Source: Streptomyces lunaelactis
GTDB taxonomy: Bacteria; Actinomycetota; Actinomycetes; Streptomycetales; Streptomycetaceae
NCBI RefSeq assembly: GCF_003054555.1
Contig: NZ_CP026304.1
Coordinates: 186,001-250,000 of the forward strand
Direction of reading: 5' to 3'
Length of the DNA: 64,000 nucleotides
Shown: positions 27,036 through 35,421 of the stretch, piece after piece
Layout: each line of letters begins with the position of its first letter
Position numbering within the stretch: position 1 is the first letter of the stretch
Notes under the pieces: generated by a model
Database searches by the model: none
What the model saw: only the letters and a program-made list of their open reading frames with translations
What the model was told of the DNA's origin: nothing
Made by a program: the position numbers and the translations under genes

Positions 27036-27060
27036 AAGGGCGGCAGGATTCGAACCTGCG
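27036..27060 (-). other. tRNA 3'-end fragment (T-arm), possible att remnant
   Basis: On the minus strand GCAGG-TTCGAAT-CCTGC forms a perfect 5-bp T-stem and canonical T-loop, followed by a short acceptor-like tail. No D-arm or anticodon arm is found upstream. Such 3' fragments are typical scars of integrative elements. A truncated recombinase gene begins 65 bp away. Confidence 0.5.
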
Positions 27061-27124
27061 GTGTATTGACCGAACCAACTCGCACGTTTTCGCAGGTCAG
27101 AGGGCCTTCTGTTAAGTTCCGGCG

Positions 27125-27376
27125 GTGAGTGGAACAACTGCCCTTGAACGGGATCTGAAGAACTTTGTACTGCCCGAGATCGGACGGTTGGAGGAGACAG
27201 GAGACGCGTGGGAGCCGTATCGGTTGATCGATCCCGTGGGGCAGCGTGTCGAACCGGTCGCGATCTACTTCAAGGACCTGCTCGCCGCCGACAGCCCCGC
27301 GACCACGCTGTACTCGTACGGGAACGACCTGCTGCGGTGGTGGCGACCTGTTAACTGCACCATGTCCCGATCGTGA
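27125..27376 (+). pseudogene. Tyrosine recombinase N-terminal fragment (first)
   Basis: From GTG 27125 the frame reads 'VEPVAIYFKDLLAADSPATT' and 'LYSYGNDLLRWW', the start of the SAM-like core-binding domain of phage-type integrases. Sense ends near 27350. The catalytic domain (R..H-x-x-R..Y) is absent. Same-strand neighbour of a second, similar fragment. Confidence 0.72.
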
Positions 27377-27412
27377 ACCGGGCGGATCGCCTGGCCTTTC
27401 CAGGAGTGTGGT

Positions 27413-27930
27413 GTGGTGGACGACGTACGACGTGCCCTGATGGAGGGGAAGCGCTCGCTTCCCGAAGTCGGCGCCGTGGCCGCCGGGACGACGAGAGACC
27501 TTCCGTTCGTCCTGGTGGACGCTGACGGCTGCGAGGTCGAGCCGGTCAGTGCCTACCTGAGGGATCTGAAGCTGGGGGACGTCAGCCCGCTGACCTGCCG
27601 AAGCTACGGGTTCGGGCTGTTGCGGTGGCACCGGCTGCTCTGGTTTCTGCAAATCTCCTGGGACAGGGCCACGGAGGCCGAGGTCGCGGCGCTGGTCGGA
27701 TGGCTGCGGGAAGCGCGCAACCCGCAGCGGCTCCGCAAGCGGAACGGCGCATCTCCACCTCCGGGGTCGGTGAATCTCAAGACTGGCAAGCCATCGCTCC
27801 GGGAGGGGTACGCACCGAGCACGATCAACCACAGTCTCAGCGTAATCAGCGGCTTCTATGCGTTTCATGCGCGGTTCGGCGCCGGGCCGGTGGTCAATCC
27901 AGTGCCGATCGCCGGTGTTCATGGGGATCC
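27413..27930 (+). pseudogene. Tyrosine recombinase N-terminal fragment (second)
   Basis: GTG 27413 follows CAGGAGTG. The frame contains 'VEPVSAYLRDLKLGDVSPLT', 'CRSYGFGLLRWHRLLWFLQI' and 'YAPSTINHSLSVISGFYAFH', a complete SAM-like N-terminal domain. Homology stops at 'GAGPVVNPVPIAG' near 27920 before any catalytic residue. The two fragments are homologous to each other, suggesting either a tandem multi-recombinase module or two elements stacked at one site. Confidence 0.78.
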
Positions 27931-27997
27931 CGAGCTTCAGTCAGGTTGCTGTCCGCACCAGCTTCGCCACCAACACAGCCTGACGGGACCGCGCTCT

Positions 27998-28067
27998 GCC
28001 CCCGTGTCACACGACACGGGGGCGATCGCCAGATCGCTAGAAGGCTTGGACGGGCGAAGCCTTCTAG
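27998..28067. terminator. Two tandem hairpins, likely terminators
   Basis: First hairpin: GCCCCCGTGTC (27998-28008) with GACACGGGGGC (28013-28023), 4-base loop. Second: CTAGAAGGCTT (28037-28047) with AAGCCTTCTAG (28057-28067), 9-base loop. They lie 3' of the cupin regulator on the minus strand. Confidence 0.7.
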
Positions 28068-28169
28068 GACGTGTCCGGTCGATCACGTGCCTGCTTCGAC
28101 TGGTCGGCCGGACAAGTCCCAGTACTGCTGGGAACGGGCCTGCTACGCCCCCCCGCCGGGGCGCTCCCC

Positions 28170-28748
28170 TCAGCCGCTCGTCGTCTGGCCGGTACGGATG
28201 ACGGCCTGGTCCCCGTGGGGGCCGAACAGGTGCAGGATCTCCACCGCTTCGCGGCCGGCGGGGCCGAACCAGTGCGGTTCGCCGGTGTCGAACTCGGCCA
28301 CCTCGCCCGGCCGGAGGGTGACCTCGCGCTCCCCGAGGATGAGGCGGAGCTCCCCGGCGAGCACGTAGAGCCATTCGTAACCGGAGTGGGTCACCAGTCT
28401 CGGTTCGCGGTACGCGAGGACCTGCTTGAAGACCTGGACCCGGCCCGGGTACTGCGTCAGCGGGACGAGGACGCTTCCCCGCTCCCGGCTCCGCGGTGTC
28501 AGGTGGACCCGCGGATCACCGGTGGCCGGGGCCGCCACCAGCTGGTCCAGCGCGACGCGGTGCGCCCTGGCGAGCGGAATGAGGAGGTCGAGCGTCGGAC
28601 GCCGCCGGCCCGACTCCAGGCGCGACAGCGTGCTCACGGAGATCCCGGTGTCCTCCGCGAGGGTTTCGAGGGTGAGGCCGCGGTCGCGCCGCAGGGCGCG
28701 CAGCCGTGGCCCGATGCTGTCGAGGAGTTCCGCGAGTTCGGCGTCCAT
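28170..28748 (-). CDS. XRE-family regulator with C-terminal cupin domain
   Basis: ATG 28748 gives 192 residues; an upstream ATG at 28772 adds 8. An XRE helix-turn-helix occupies residues ~10-65 ('LRALRRDRGLTLETLAEDTG', 'SVSTLSRLESGRRRPTLDLL'). A cupin_2 domain follows ('YEWLYVLAGELRLILGEREV', 'HWFGPAG'). These proteins repress adjacent transporter or metabolic genes in response to small ligands. It is divergent from the MFS exporter at 28844 across 95 bp. Confidence 0.93.
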   Translation of the reverse strand: MDAELAELLDSIGPRLRALRRDRGLTLETLAEDTGISVSTLSRLESGRRRPTLDLLIPLARAHRVALDQLVAAPATGDPRVHLTPRSRERGSVLVPLTQYPGRVQVFKQVLAYREPRLVTHSGYEWLYVLAGELRLILGEREVTLRPGEVAEFDTGEPHWFGPAGREAVEILHLFGPHGDQAVIRTGQTTSG

Positions 28749-28843
28749 ACGGCCATTTTGCGGTCTTCGCAAAGTTCCTGGTCCTGGGCCCTCCCCCCGC
28801 CCGACTCTGGGCGGCGTCCGATCTCGTCGAAGGGGGAACTCCC

Positions 28844-30247
28844 GTGCTCACGAAATCCCTTGCCGCTCCACCCTCCCCGCTGAGCGCGCGCCGGCGCTGG
28901 ACGGTGCTGGCGGTCTGCGCGCTCAGCATGTTCCTGGTCGGTGTGGACACCACCATCGTCAACGTGGGGCTGCCCGAGATCGGGCGAGGCCTCGATGTGG
29001 GCACGCGTGGTCTCGAGTGGGTCGTCGACGCCTACACCGTGGTCATGGCCAGCCTGCTCATCGTCTCCGGCGCCCTCGCGGACCGTTTCGGGCGCCGTCG
29101 GGTCTTCCAGTGCGGACTGCTCGTCTTCGGCCTGACGTCCCTCGCGTGCGCCCTCGCCCCGTCCCTCGGCGTGCTCGTCGCCGCCCGGGCCGTCCAGGGG
29201 ATCGGGGCCTCGATGCTGAGTCCGGTAGCCCTGGCGATCGTGGTGAACGCGATGCCCGACCCACGGGAACGGGCCCGCGCGATCGGGGTGTGGGCCTCGG
29301 TCTTCGGGCTCAGCATGGCGGCGGGCCCGGTCACCGGCGGGGCGCTCATCGCCGCGTTCGGCTGGCGGTCGGTGTTCTGGATCAACGCGCCGGTGGTCGT
29401 CGCCGCTCTCGTCCTGGTCGCCGTGTTCGTGCCGGAGTCCCGCGGGGAGCGCGCCCGGCGCCTCGACCTGCCCGGCCAGGTGCTCCTCACCGTGGTCCTC
29501 TGCCTCTCTGTCGGAATCCTCATCGAAGGACCCCGCATCGGCTGGACGTCGCCCGCGGCCCTTGCCGGTTACGCCCTGACCGCGGCGGCCACGGCCGGCT
29601 TCGTCCTCGTCGAGCTGCGCCGCGGCGAACCCCTGATGGACCTCGGCCTCTTCCGCCGACCGCCGTTCGTCACGGCGGTGCTCGGCGCGACGGCGGTATT
29701 CGTCGCGCTGAACGTGACCCTCCTGCTCAACACCTTCTACCTCCAGCACACCCGTGGCTGGACACCGCTCGCGACCGGCGCCGCGACCCTGCCCATGGCG
29801 CTCGGGGCCACTCTGTGCGCGCCCTGGTCCGGCACCCTGGTGGGTCGTCTCGGACCGCGCCGTCCGCTGATCCTCGCGGGCGGATTCACCGCGGCCGGTG
29901 GTCTGTGCCTGGTAAACCTGGACCAGGACACGAGCGTGTCGCTGATCCTCCTCGCCTTCCTGCTGATCGGCATCGGGTTCGGCTTCGCCAACGCCCCCCT
30001 GACCAACACCGCGGTCAGCGGTCTGCCGCCGTCCCGGGCCGGAGTGGCGGGGGCGATCACCTCCACCGCGCGCCAGGTCGGTGCGGCGGTCGGCATCGCC
30101 GTCGCCGGCGGCCTGGTCGCGGGCGCCGGCCCCGTCAGCCTCGCCGCCGAGACCCGTCCGGGATGGCTGCTCGTGTCGGCCTGCGGACTCTTCCTCCTCG
30201 TCGTGGCCCGCGCCGCGGGGCCCCGGTCCACCGGGACCCCTAGTTAG
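28844..30247 (+). CDS. DHA2-family MFS drug exporter
   Basis: GTG 28844 follows AGGGGGAA and gives 467 residues. Fourteen-helix DHA2 layout is suggested by helix 1 'LAVCALSMFLVGVDTTIVNV', the loop motif 'GALADRFGRRRVF' (motif A) and 'AARAVQGIGASMLSPVALAI', plus motif C-like 'FGLSMAAGPVTGGALI'. It likely exports drugs by proton antiport. It ends right beside a truncated tRNA-fMet fragment. The divergent cupin regulator probably controls it. Confidence 0.93.
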   Translation: MLTKSLAAPPSPLSARRRWTVLAVCALSMFLVGVDTTIVNVGLPEIGRGLDVGTRGLEWVVDAYTVVMASLLIVSGALADRFGRRRVFQCGLLVFGLTSLACALAPSLGVLVAARAVQGIGASMLSPVALAIVVNAMPDPRERARAIGVWASVFGLSMAAGPVTGGALIAAFGWRSVFWINAPVVVAALVLVAVFVPESRGERARRLDLPGQVLLTVVLCLSVGILIEGPRIGWTSPAALAGYALTAAATAGFVLVELRRGEPLMDLGLFRRPPFVTAVLGATAVFVALNVTLLLNTFYLQHTRGWTPLATGAATLPMALGATLCAPWSGTLVGRLGPRRPLILAGGFTAAGGLCLVNLDQDTSVSLILLAFLLIGIGFGFANAPLTNTAVSGLPPSRAGVAGAITSTARQVGAAVGIAVAGGLVAGAGPVSLAAETRPGWLLVSACGLFLLVVARAAGPRSTGTPS

Positions 30248-30256
30248 TTCAGAGAA

Positions 30257-30303
30257 GACCTCTGGGTTATGAGCCCAGCGAGCTACCGACCTGCTCCACC
30301 CGG
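30257..30303 (-). other. Truncated tRNA-fMet (D-arm and anticodon arm only)
   Basis: On the minus strand 47 bases match, from my knowledge of the sequence, the 5' part of streptomycete initiator tRNA: GGGTGGAGCAG, GGTAGCTCGCTGGG, then CTCATAA with the CAT anticodon and CCCAGAGGTC. It stops exactly where the T-arm should begin, and the acceptor 5' end is altered. It cannot make a tRNA. Confidence 0.75.
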
Positions 30304-30426
30304 CGACCTTCACTGTAAGACGCCAAGAGCACCCCGAGCGAAGGGATTTCGCACAGGGTTCTTTCGCGTCTCTGGTGCTGGCCGGACGGCCGCCACGCTA
30401 GTCATCGCGCTGTCGTGAACACTCCC

Positions 30427-31092
30427 CTATCGAGGTTCAGGGTGGGGACGGGGTGGCGTTCCAGCGTGGCGTGCTGGCCCTCGCGCAGTGGGTGGAGCGG
30501 GAAGGCGCCCACCGGCCGGTGCCGCGCGGCCACAGTGAGGAGATCGACGGCGACGGCGAGGAGGAGCCGGTGGTCGTGAAGCGGGGCCGGAGAACCTCGC
30601 GCGGTCGAACCGGGCGGGGCCGGAGAACCTCGCGCCATCGAACCAAGCGGTGTCTGAGAACGTCGCGCGGTCGAACTGGGCGGTGCCGGAGAACGTCGCG
30701 CGGTCGAACCGGGCGGGGCCAGAGAACGTCGCGCGGGAGAACCCCGCGTCGGCGGAGAACGTCACGCCGTGGAACCAAGCGTCGGCGGAGAACGTCACGT
30801 CGTGGAACTGGGCGCTGCCGAGGTGGGGGCGGTGGGAAGTCGGATCGCGGAGAGCGGCGAGAAGCTGGGACAGCAGGGACTCGGCGAAAGTGGTGCCGCG
30901 GTGGTCGATGTCACTGCCCGGGGACAGCGTCGCCAGGTATCTGGCCCGGGCGGCGGGTGCGAGGTGTGCCAGGCAGAGCGACTCTCCTGGAACCTGCCGG
31001 CCAAGGCAGCCGACCGGATCGGCCGTGGCCGCACCCTCACCACAGTGCGGCCAGTGCGGGGCGGAAGGCGAGGGTAATGGCGGCGTGGTCAT
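30427..31092 (-). CDS. Pentapeptide-repeat protein
   Basis: The start at ATG 31092 (221 residues) gives the usual opening of a streptomycete group ('MTTPPLPSPSAPHWPHCGEG', 'VGCLGRQVPGESLCLAHLAP'). Residues ~90-165 are pentapeptide-like repeats of the form A.F..A.F.G ('FSADAWFHGVTFSADAGFSR', 'ATFSGPARFDRATFSGTAQF') that should form a right-handed quadrilateral helix. After about residue 170 the frame turns Arg/Pro-rich, so the 3' end is probably frameshifted. Function unknown; some pentapeptide proteins mimic DNA. Confidence 0.72.
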   Translation of the reverse strand: MTTPPLPSPSAPHWPHCGEGAATADPVGCLGRQVPGESLCLAHLAPAARARYLATLSPGSDIDHRGTTFAESLLSQLLAALRDPTSHRPHLGSAQFHDVTFSADAWFHGVTFSADAGFSRATFSGPARFDRATFSGTAQFDRATFSDTAWFDGARFSGPARFDRARFSGPASRPPAPPRRRRRSPHCGRAAPAGGRLPAPPTARGPARHAGTPPRPHPEPR

Positions 31093-31453
31093 GCAGCTCA
31101 GGACGATCGGCAGGCCCGGGCGGTTGCCGCCGAGATCTGCGACAGGCTCACCGAAGACGTCCTCCACAGCTTCCGCATGGTCCGCGACGCTTCGATGTCT
31201 TCTGACACAGGGCAGCGTGACTGACGTTTGACGGCAGAGCCCACTGACGTTGTCGTGGCAGACGACAACGACCGCGCGGAGCAGGACAGCCGGAATGGAG
31301 CAGGTTCGATGAGACGGACGACGAGAACGGCCCGGACGGAGCAGGTTCGATGACACGGCCCCGAAGTGGACCGTCTCACTCCAACTGCTCCGCCCAGGTC
31401 ACCGGGTTGGCCCCGGAGCAGATTCAACGAGACCGGACAAACACGTCCGTGAC
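31093..31453. repeat. Non-coding gap with three iteron-like direct repeats
   Basis: GGAGCAGGTTCGATGAGACGG at 31297 recurs at 31338 (one difference) and, degenerately, at 31415 (GGAGCAGATTCAACGAGACC). Copies 1 and 2 are 41 bp apart. The rest of this 361-bp gap shows no gene. Confidence 0.6.
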
Positions 31454-31828
31454 GTGTCCTTCGATAGGTTCTTCGAGGCTCGCGAACACCGAGCTGGAGG
31501 TGTGCCGAGGAGGATGAACGTGCCTGGTGAGCGGCTCGACTCAGAGTGGGTGCGAGGCTGGTGCGAGCAGACTTCTGCAGAGCTCGGGGCTTTGATGTCG
31601 TCGTTTCTGAAGACGCATGGTTTCCCACCTGGCGAGAACGCCGTCATCCTCGCAACGGATGAGAGCCACGGGGCGACGGATGCACTCGTGGATCTGACTC
31701 CGATCCCGTCCGACCTAACCACCCTCTACTGGGTGATTTGTGAAGTTTCCATGCCTGATGTCGAGCACGGATACTTCGTCCACCCAGCTTCGACCGTTGC
31801 CGAGCACTTCCGCGAGTACGGATCTTGA
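31454..31828 (+). CDS. Hypothetical protein, 3' end cut by IS3 insertion
   Basis: Start is uncertain: 31454 (124 residues), or the internal ATG 31514 at 'MNVPGERLDSEWVRGW', which has better composition. Sense includes 'TSAELGALMSSFLKTHGFPP' and 'LYWVICEVSMPDVEHGYFVH'. The stop TGA (31826-31828) is the first three bases of the IS3 element, so the insertion supplies the stop and the native C-terminus is probably lost. Function unknown. Confidence 0.5.
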   Translation: MSFDRFFEAREHRAGGVPRRMNVPGERLDSEWVRGWCEQTSAELGALMSSFLKTHGFPPGENAVILATDESHGATDALVDLTPIPSDLTTLYWVICEVSMPDVEHGYFVHPASTVAEHFREYGS

Positions 31829-31891
31829 GGGGCCACGAAGTTTCCGGACAGGGACCCAATAGGGTTGTCCTGAACAGGAAACGAGGAAGAA

Positions 31892-32182
31892 GTGGCGCCA
31901 CCCAGCAAGTACTCGCCGGAGTTCCGCGAGGAAGCCGTCCAGATCGCGTTGAGGTCAAGCAAGACGATCTCCGAAGTCGCCCGGGAGCTTGAGCTGAACC
32001 CGGAGACGCTACGCGGCTGGGTCAAGAAGCACCAGAAGCAGCAGGAACCGGCTCCCGACGCGGAACTGACGGTGAACGAGCGGGCGCGTCTGAAGGAACT
32101 CGAACGACGCAACCGCGAGCTGGAGATGGAAGTTACCTTCCTGAAAAAAGCCGCAGCGTACTTCGCGAAGGATCCCCGGTAG
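31892..32182 (+). CDS. IS3 transposase OrfA (copy A)
   Basis: 96 residues from GTG 31892 after GAGGAAG. Helix-turn-helix 'TISEVARELELNPETLRGWV' and a leucine-zipper-like tail 'RNRELEMEVTFLKKA' are typical of IS3 OrfA. An A6G tract at 32144-32150 is positioned for a -1 frameshift into orfB, and the -1 frame stays open to orfB. It differs from copy B by two residues. Confidence 0.93.
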   Translation: MAPPSKYSPEFREEAVQIALRSSKTISEVARELELNPETLRGWVKKHQKQQEPAPDAELTVNERARLKELERRNRELEMEVTFLKKAAAYFAKDPR

Positions 32183-32208
32183 CAAGCAAGTACGAGTTCA
32201 TCGACGAG

Positions 32209-33071
32209 ATGCGGCTCGACACCGAGGAGTACGCATACAGCGTCGAGTTCATGTGCGGCCGACTCGGCGTATCCAGATCCGGCTACTACGACTGGCGATC
32301 CCGCCCGGAATCCGCGACGGCCCAACGGCGCGACGAACTGAAACTGCTCATCGAGAAAGCCTTCGACATGTCCGACGGCACCTACGGCCACCGGCGCATC
32401 CAGGCACAGCTGGACCGCTGGGACATCACCACCGGCCTGGAACTGGTCCGCCGGCTCATGCGCGAGCTGGGCCTTGAGCCCTGCCAGCCGCGGCCGAAGA
32501 GGTTCAGCCTCACCCAGGCCACAGTCGGCCAGGTGCCGGACCTCGTCGGCCGCAACTTCACCGCTGACACACCCGGCGAAAAACTCGTCGGCGACATTAC
32601 CTACATCGCGACCGGGGAAGGCTGGCTGTACCTCGCAACGGTCATCGACTGCTGCACGAAGGAAGTCATCGGTTACGCGATGGACGACCACTACCAAACC
32701 CACTGATATCCAGGGCGATCCGCAACGCGGCACGGAACAGGAACCTCTCGGCCGGCGCGATATTTCACTCCGACCGCGGAAGCAACTACATGTCAGCCGA
32801 ATTCGGGAAGACGCTCGACCGGTTCGGGCTCCGCAGATCTTCCGGCCGCACCGGGATCTGTTTCGACAACGCCATGGCCGAATCATTCTTCGGCTCCCTG
32901 AAGAACGAGCGTGTATCAAGGGTGACTTACCTGACCCGCGAGGCCGCCCGGCAGGACATCACTCGCTACATCGAATTCTGGTATAATCGCAAACGCCTCC
33001 ACTCGGCGGTGGGTTACCGCCCTCCACGCGAAGTCCACGCCGAATACGAGAAGTTGCGAATCGCCGCGTGA
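32209..33071 (+). pseudogene. IS3 transposase OrfB (copy A), frameshifted
   Basis: The DDE integrase-type OrfB is split: 32209-32706 reads 'RSGYYDWRSRPESATAQRRD' through 'VGDITYIATGEGWLYLATVI', then a missing C (CCC at 32699-32701 versus CCCC in copy B) shifts the frame. The rest, from about 32700, carries 'FHSDRGSNYMSAEFGKTL' and 'DNAMAESFFGSLKNERV', with the second Asp and the Glu. The transposase should be inactive. Confidence 0.93.
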
Positions 33072-33243
33072 AATAGACGGTCAGACACCTGTCCGGAAAA
33101 CGCGAGGCCCCTCAGTAGAGACTCTCGTCTGCGAGCAGTGCGCGGTGCTGCGGCTCCAAATGGATATCGCGCATCGGCATGGACCGGAGTCACAGGCTGC
33201 GTGTCAAGCAGCCGGCAGAAGTCTTGCGGGCCATAGTCAGGGC

Positions 33244-33741
33244 ATGGCTGAAGAGCGTGGGTGGCTGGGAAAGCGCAGATGGGCTGCCGCTGAACTGGGC
33301 CCGTGGGAACAGAAAGAGGGACTCCGGGCAAGGATCAGCGAGCTGGAGGCGATCCTCGATGTCCTAGCCCAGCGCGCGGCTGCTGAGCCTGAGCAGTCCG
33401 AGGTTGCGCCGACATTCAGGGAGAAGGCACTCCACGAGCTGTCAGAAGCCCGTAAAGCCCTCGAGCACTCCGCTCACCCGGCCATGAGGGGAGCGGCGCA
33501 TCTCGGAGTGGCTCAGTCGCACGTCGACGCCGCCCAGAACCTCATCATCTGGCTGGCGTCCGCCGCGGACGTCAAGGCGATGCTTCCCCAATTGGTGGCC
33601 TTGACGGAGGAGCACTTCCCCGGCCAGGACCCGCGTCGAGCACGCGTCAAGGAGATCGCCGACAAGGTCGAGAGAACGGCCGAGATCGACTTGAGCCAGC
33701 GAGCCTTCCACTCTTTGTGGGCACCATTTTTGCGAAAATAG
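33244..33741 (+). CDS. Hypothetical helical protein, possibly 3' truncated
   Basis: ATG 33244 ('MAEERGWLGKRRWAAAELG', 165 residues) is preferred to 33145, which adds an unconvincing leader. The chain is predominantly helical: 'GLRARISELEAILDVLAQRA', 'HVDAAQNLIIWLASAADVKA', 'DPRRARVKEIADKVERTAEI'. It ends 4 bp before the truncated end of the opposite gene, at an evident junction. It resembles the front part of longer streptomycete hypotheticals. Function unknown. Confidence 0.55.
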   Translation: MAEERGWLGKRRWAAAELGPWEQKEGLRARISELEAILDVLAQRAAAEPEQSEVAPTFREKALHELSEARKALEHSAHPAMRGAAHLGVAQSHVDAAQNLIIWLASAADVKAMLPQLVALTEEHFPGQDPRRARVKEIADKVERTAEIDLSQRAFHSLWAPFLRK

Positions 33742-33744
33742 GCT

Positions 33745-34748
33745 GGCGTCCCTTTTACCCACGCTAGGCGCCCCAGATCTTTATTCAACCCTAGTTTAAT
33801 GACACCCTCATACGTCATGAGTGCATCGAGATGCAGACCAAGCTGTTCCTGGATAAGGCCGACCTCGAGCCGGATGAATGGGTTGTGAGGGTCTTGCTCC
33901 ATCGCATCGAAGTACTTCCCAAGAGCCTCATCGTAGCGTCTGGAGAACTTGTGCTTCTGTGCCTCCTGTATATCACTGAACAATCCGTGCGGGATGGCCA
34001 GACTGCGCCAGGCTGCCCAGGGAGGTTTTTCAACCAGCTTCGTCAACGGGAGAATGAAGGCGCAGACCTCGCACGCGGCACGCTGTATCGCATCCTCGAA
34101 TTTCGGCTCTGTGCACGTGATTGATTGACTAGCCCATTTAGGCAGTATGATGACCTGAACCGTTACACTGCAGCCGTTTTCCGTGCTCCTATAAAGCGCA
34201 CCATTGACTTGATAGGAGTAACTGACGTGGGTCGCGCTCAGGAGGTTGCCCAGAATGGTTGCCACGCTGGCAGGCGCGCTACCTGCGTCCAGCGTGGGAC
34301 TGCGCAAGACCTCCACAAAGTCGATCTGCTGTGCCCCTCCAGGAATCGGGGAAGGTGCTTCCAAGCTAACTTCAGCCAGAGCCTCCCGAAAGGCGGTTGT
34401 CAAGTTGTCCACTTCAATCTCCGGGTCAGCATTCCCGCTGCTGAACGTGGGGACAGCAATTGGGCCAGGAGTTACTATCCTGCGACTAATCTTGAATCTG
34501 CGAAAGCAGTAGACAGCCCCAACGGCGGCAATTCCAATGATGAAGAAACGAAAAGGATTCAGAATCCATAGTGCCGTCAGCCAGAAGTGGTCTTTCCCGT
34601 TTCCGGAATTTCGCCAAAATGCCGCCACGCCCCAAAGGGCCACGAGCGTCATGAGTACGAACCCACACAGCCACCAGTATCCGCCCATGCAGGGCCTTGG
34701 GACCTTGGTTCGGAGCCATTGCCCCGGATTTTCTCTCCACCAAGACAT
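33745..34748 (-). pseudogene. Membrane protein with TPR region, 3' truncated, AT-richer
   Basis: From ATG 34748 the product has two N-terminal membrane segments ('YWWLCGFVLMTLVALWGVAA' and 'FFIIGIAAVGAVYCF'), a soluble middle domain, and TPR-like helices near residues 275-330 ('RRYDEALGKYFDAMEQDPHN', 'LGLHLDALMTYEGVIKLG'). Sense ends near 33745 at the junction with the plus-strand gene, though the frame stays open to 33513. Its GC content is visibly lower than that of its neighbours, suggesting another source. Function unknown; TPR plus membrane suggests a scaffold or sensor. Confidence 0.6.
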
Positions 34749-34934
34749 ATGTGCCCCCGAATACAGAGACTCCTTGGAGCGATCGCAGGTTCACATCCAA
34801 GATAGAATCCCCGGGTATTTCGTGCATCTTGACAAGAGCTGATCTACCCACGGCGGTCAGCATACGAAGATGCCCAGGGTTGTCCCGTTCGCCCCTGAGG
34901 TCGACGTCGTCGCAGGCCTCGACAGTCGGCCAGA

Positions 34935-35335
34935 CTCGTCGCTCTCGACCCCATCGCCTTCGAGCGCCTCATTCGCCGGTTGTTCGGGGAGAACGGACTC
35001 AAAGCCTGGGTCACACAAGCCTCCTGCGACGACGGCGTGGACGTTAGCCAACGAGGACCCATCATCGGCGGCCTGTGCATCATCCAGGCCAAACACACCC
35101 GCAACAACGTGCCCACCGAAGCCGTCCGTGCGCTGGTCGGCGTCATGCACGGCAGAGCCGCAGCCAAAGGCATCCTCATCACCACTGCCTGGTTGGGGAA
35201 ACAGCCATGGCTTCGCCCCGCGCACCGGCCGCATGGAACTCATCGACAGCCGCGGCCTCAAAGCACTACTCCCCGAACACCTCGGCATGGACGCCCTTCC
35301 CGGTCTGTCCAAAGTCCCGGCTGGCAGACGCGGGA
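34935..35335 (+). pseudogene. Mrr-type restriction endonuclease fragment, frameshifted
   Basis: The frame reads 'VALDPIAFERLIRRLFGENG', 'VTQASCDDGVDVSQRGPIIG' and 'GLCIIQAKHTRNNVPTEAVR', i.e. the catalytic D..QxK core of Mrr_cat. After 'ILITTAWLGK' near 35197 the sense moves to another frame ('RTGRMELIDSRGLKALLPEH', 'LGMDALPGLSKVPAG'). The N-terminal DNA-binding part is absent. It is a remnant of a restriction-type defence gene. Confidence 0.82.
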
Positions 35336-35421
35336 CGTTCGCTGACCGACCCCATGAGCGACGCAGATTCGCCCTGCGCTGTGCGGATCCACGCCCTCAC
35401 CGCCCGCACCTTGGAGCGCGG

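Larger units (their letters stand above)
31826..33114 (+). mobile_element. IS3-family insertion sequence, copy A (damaged)
   Basis: 1289 bp, bounded by imperfect 27-bp inverted repeats starting TGAGGGGCC and ending CGGACAGG at both termini. Flanks are TCT and GTA, so no target duplication remains. It is nearly identical to the inverted copy at 55072-56361 but lacks one C within orfB, which frameshifts it. Confidence 0.93.

Noticed and set aside
26003..27922. Minus-strand open frame of 639 codons opposite the nuclease-like and recombinase genes
   Set aside because: It is Arg/Pro-rich shadow coding opposite genuine plus-strand genes, with no motif or ribosome binding site.
30257..30303. Functional tRNA-fMet gene
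   Set aside because: T-arm and acceptor pairing are absent on inspection of the following bases.
28634..30313. Minus-strand open frame of 559 codons opposite the MFS exporter
   Set aside because: Low-complexity shadow; the plus strand encodes a clear DHA2 transporter.
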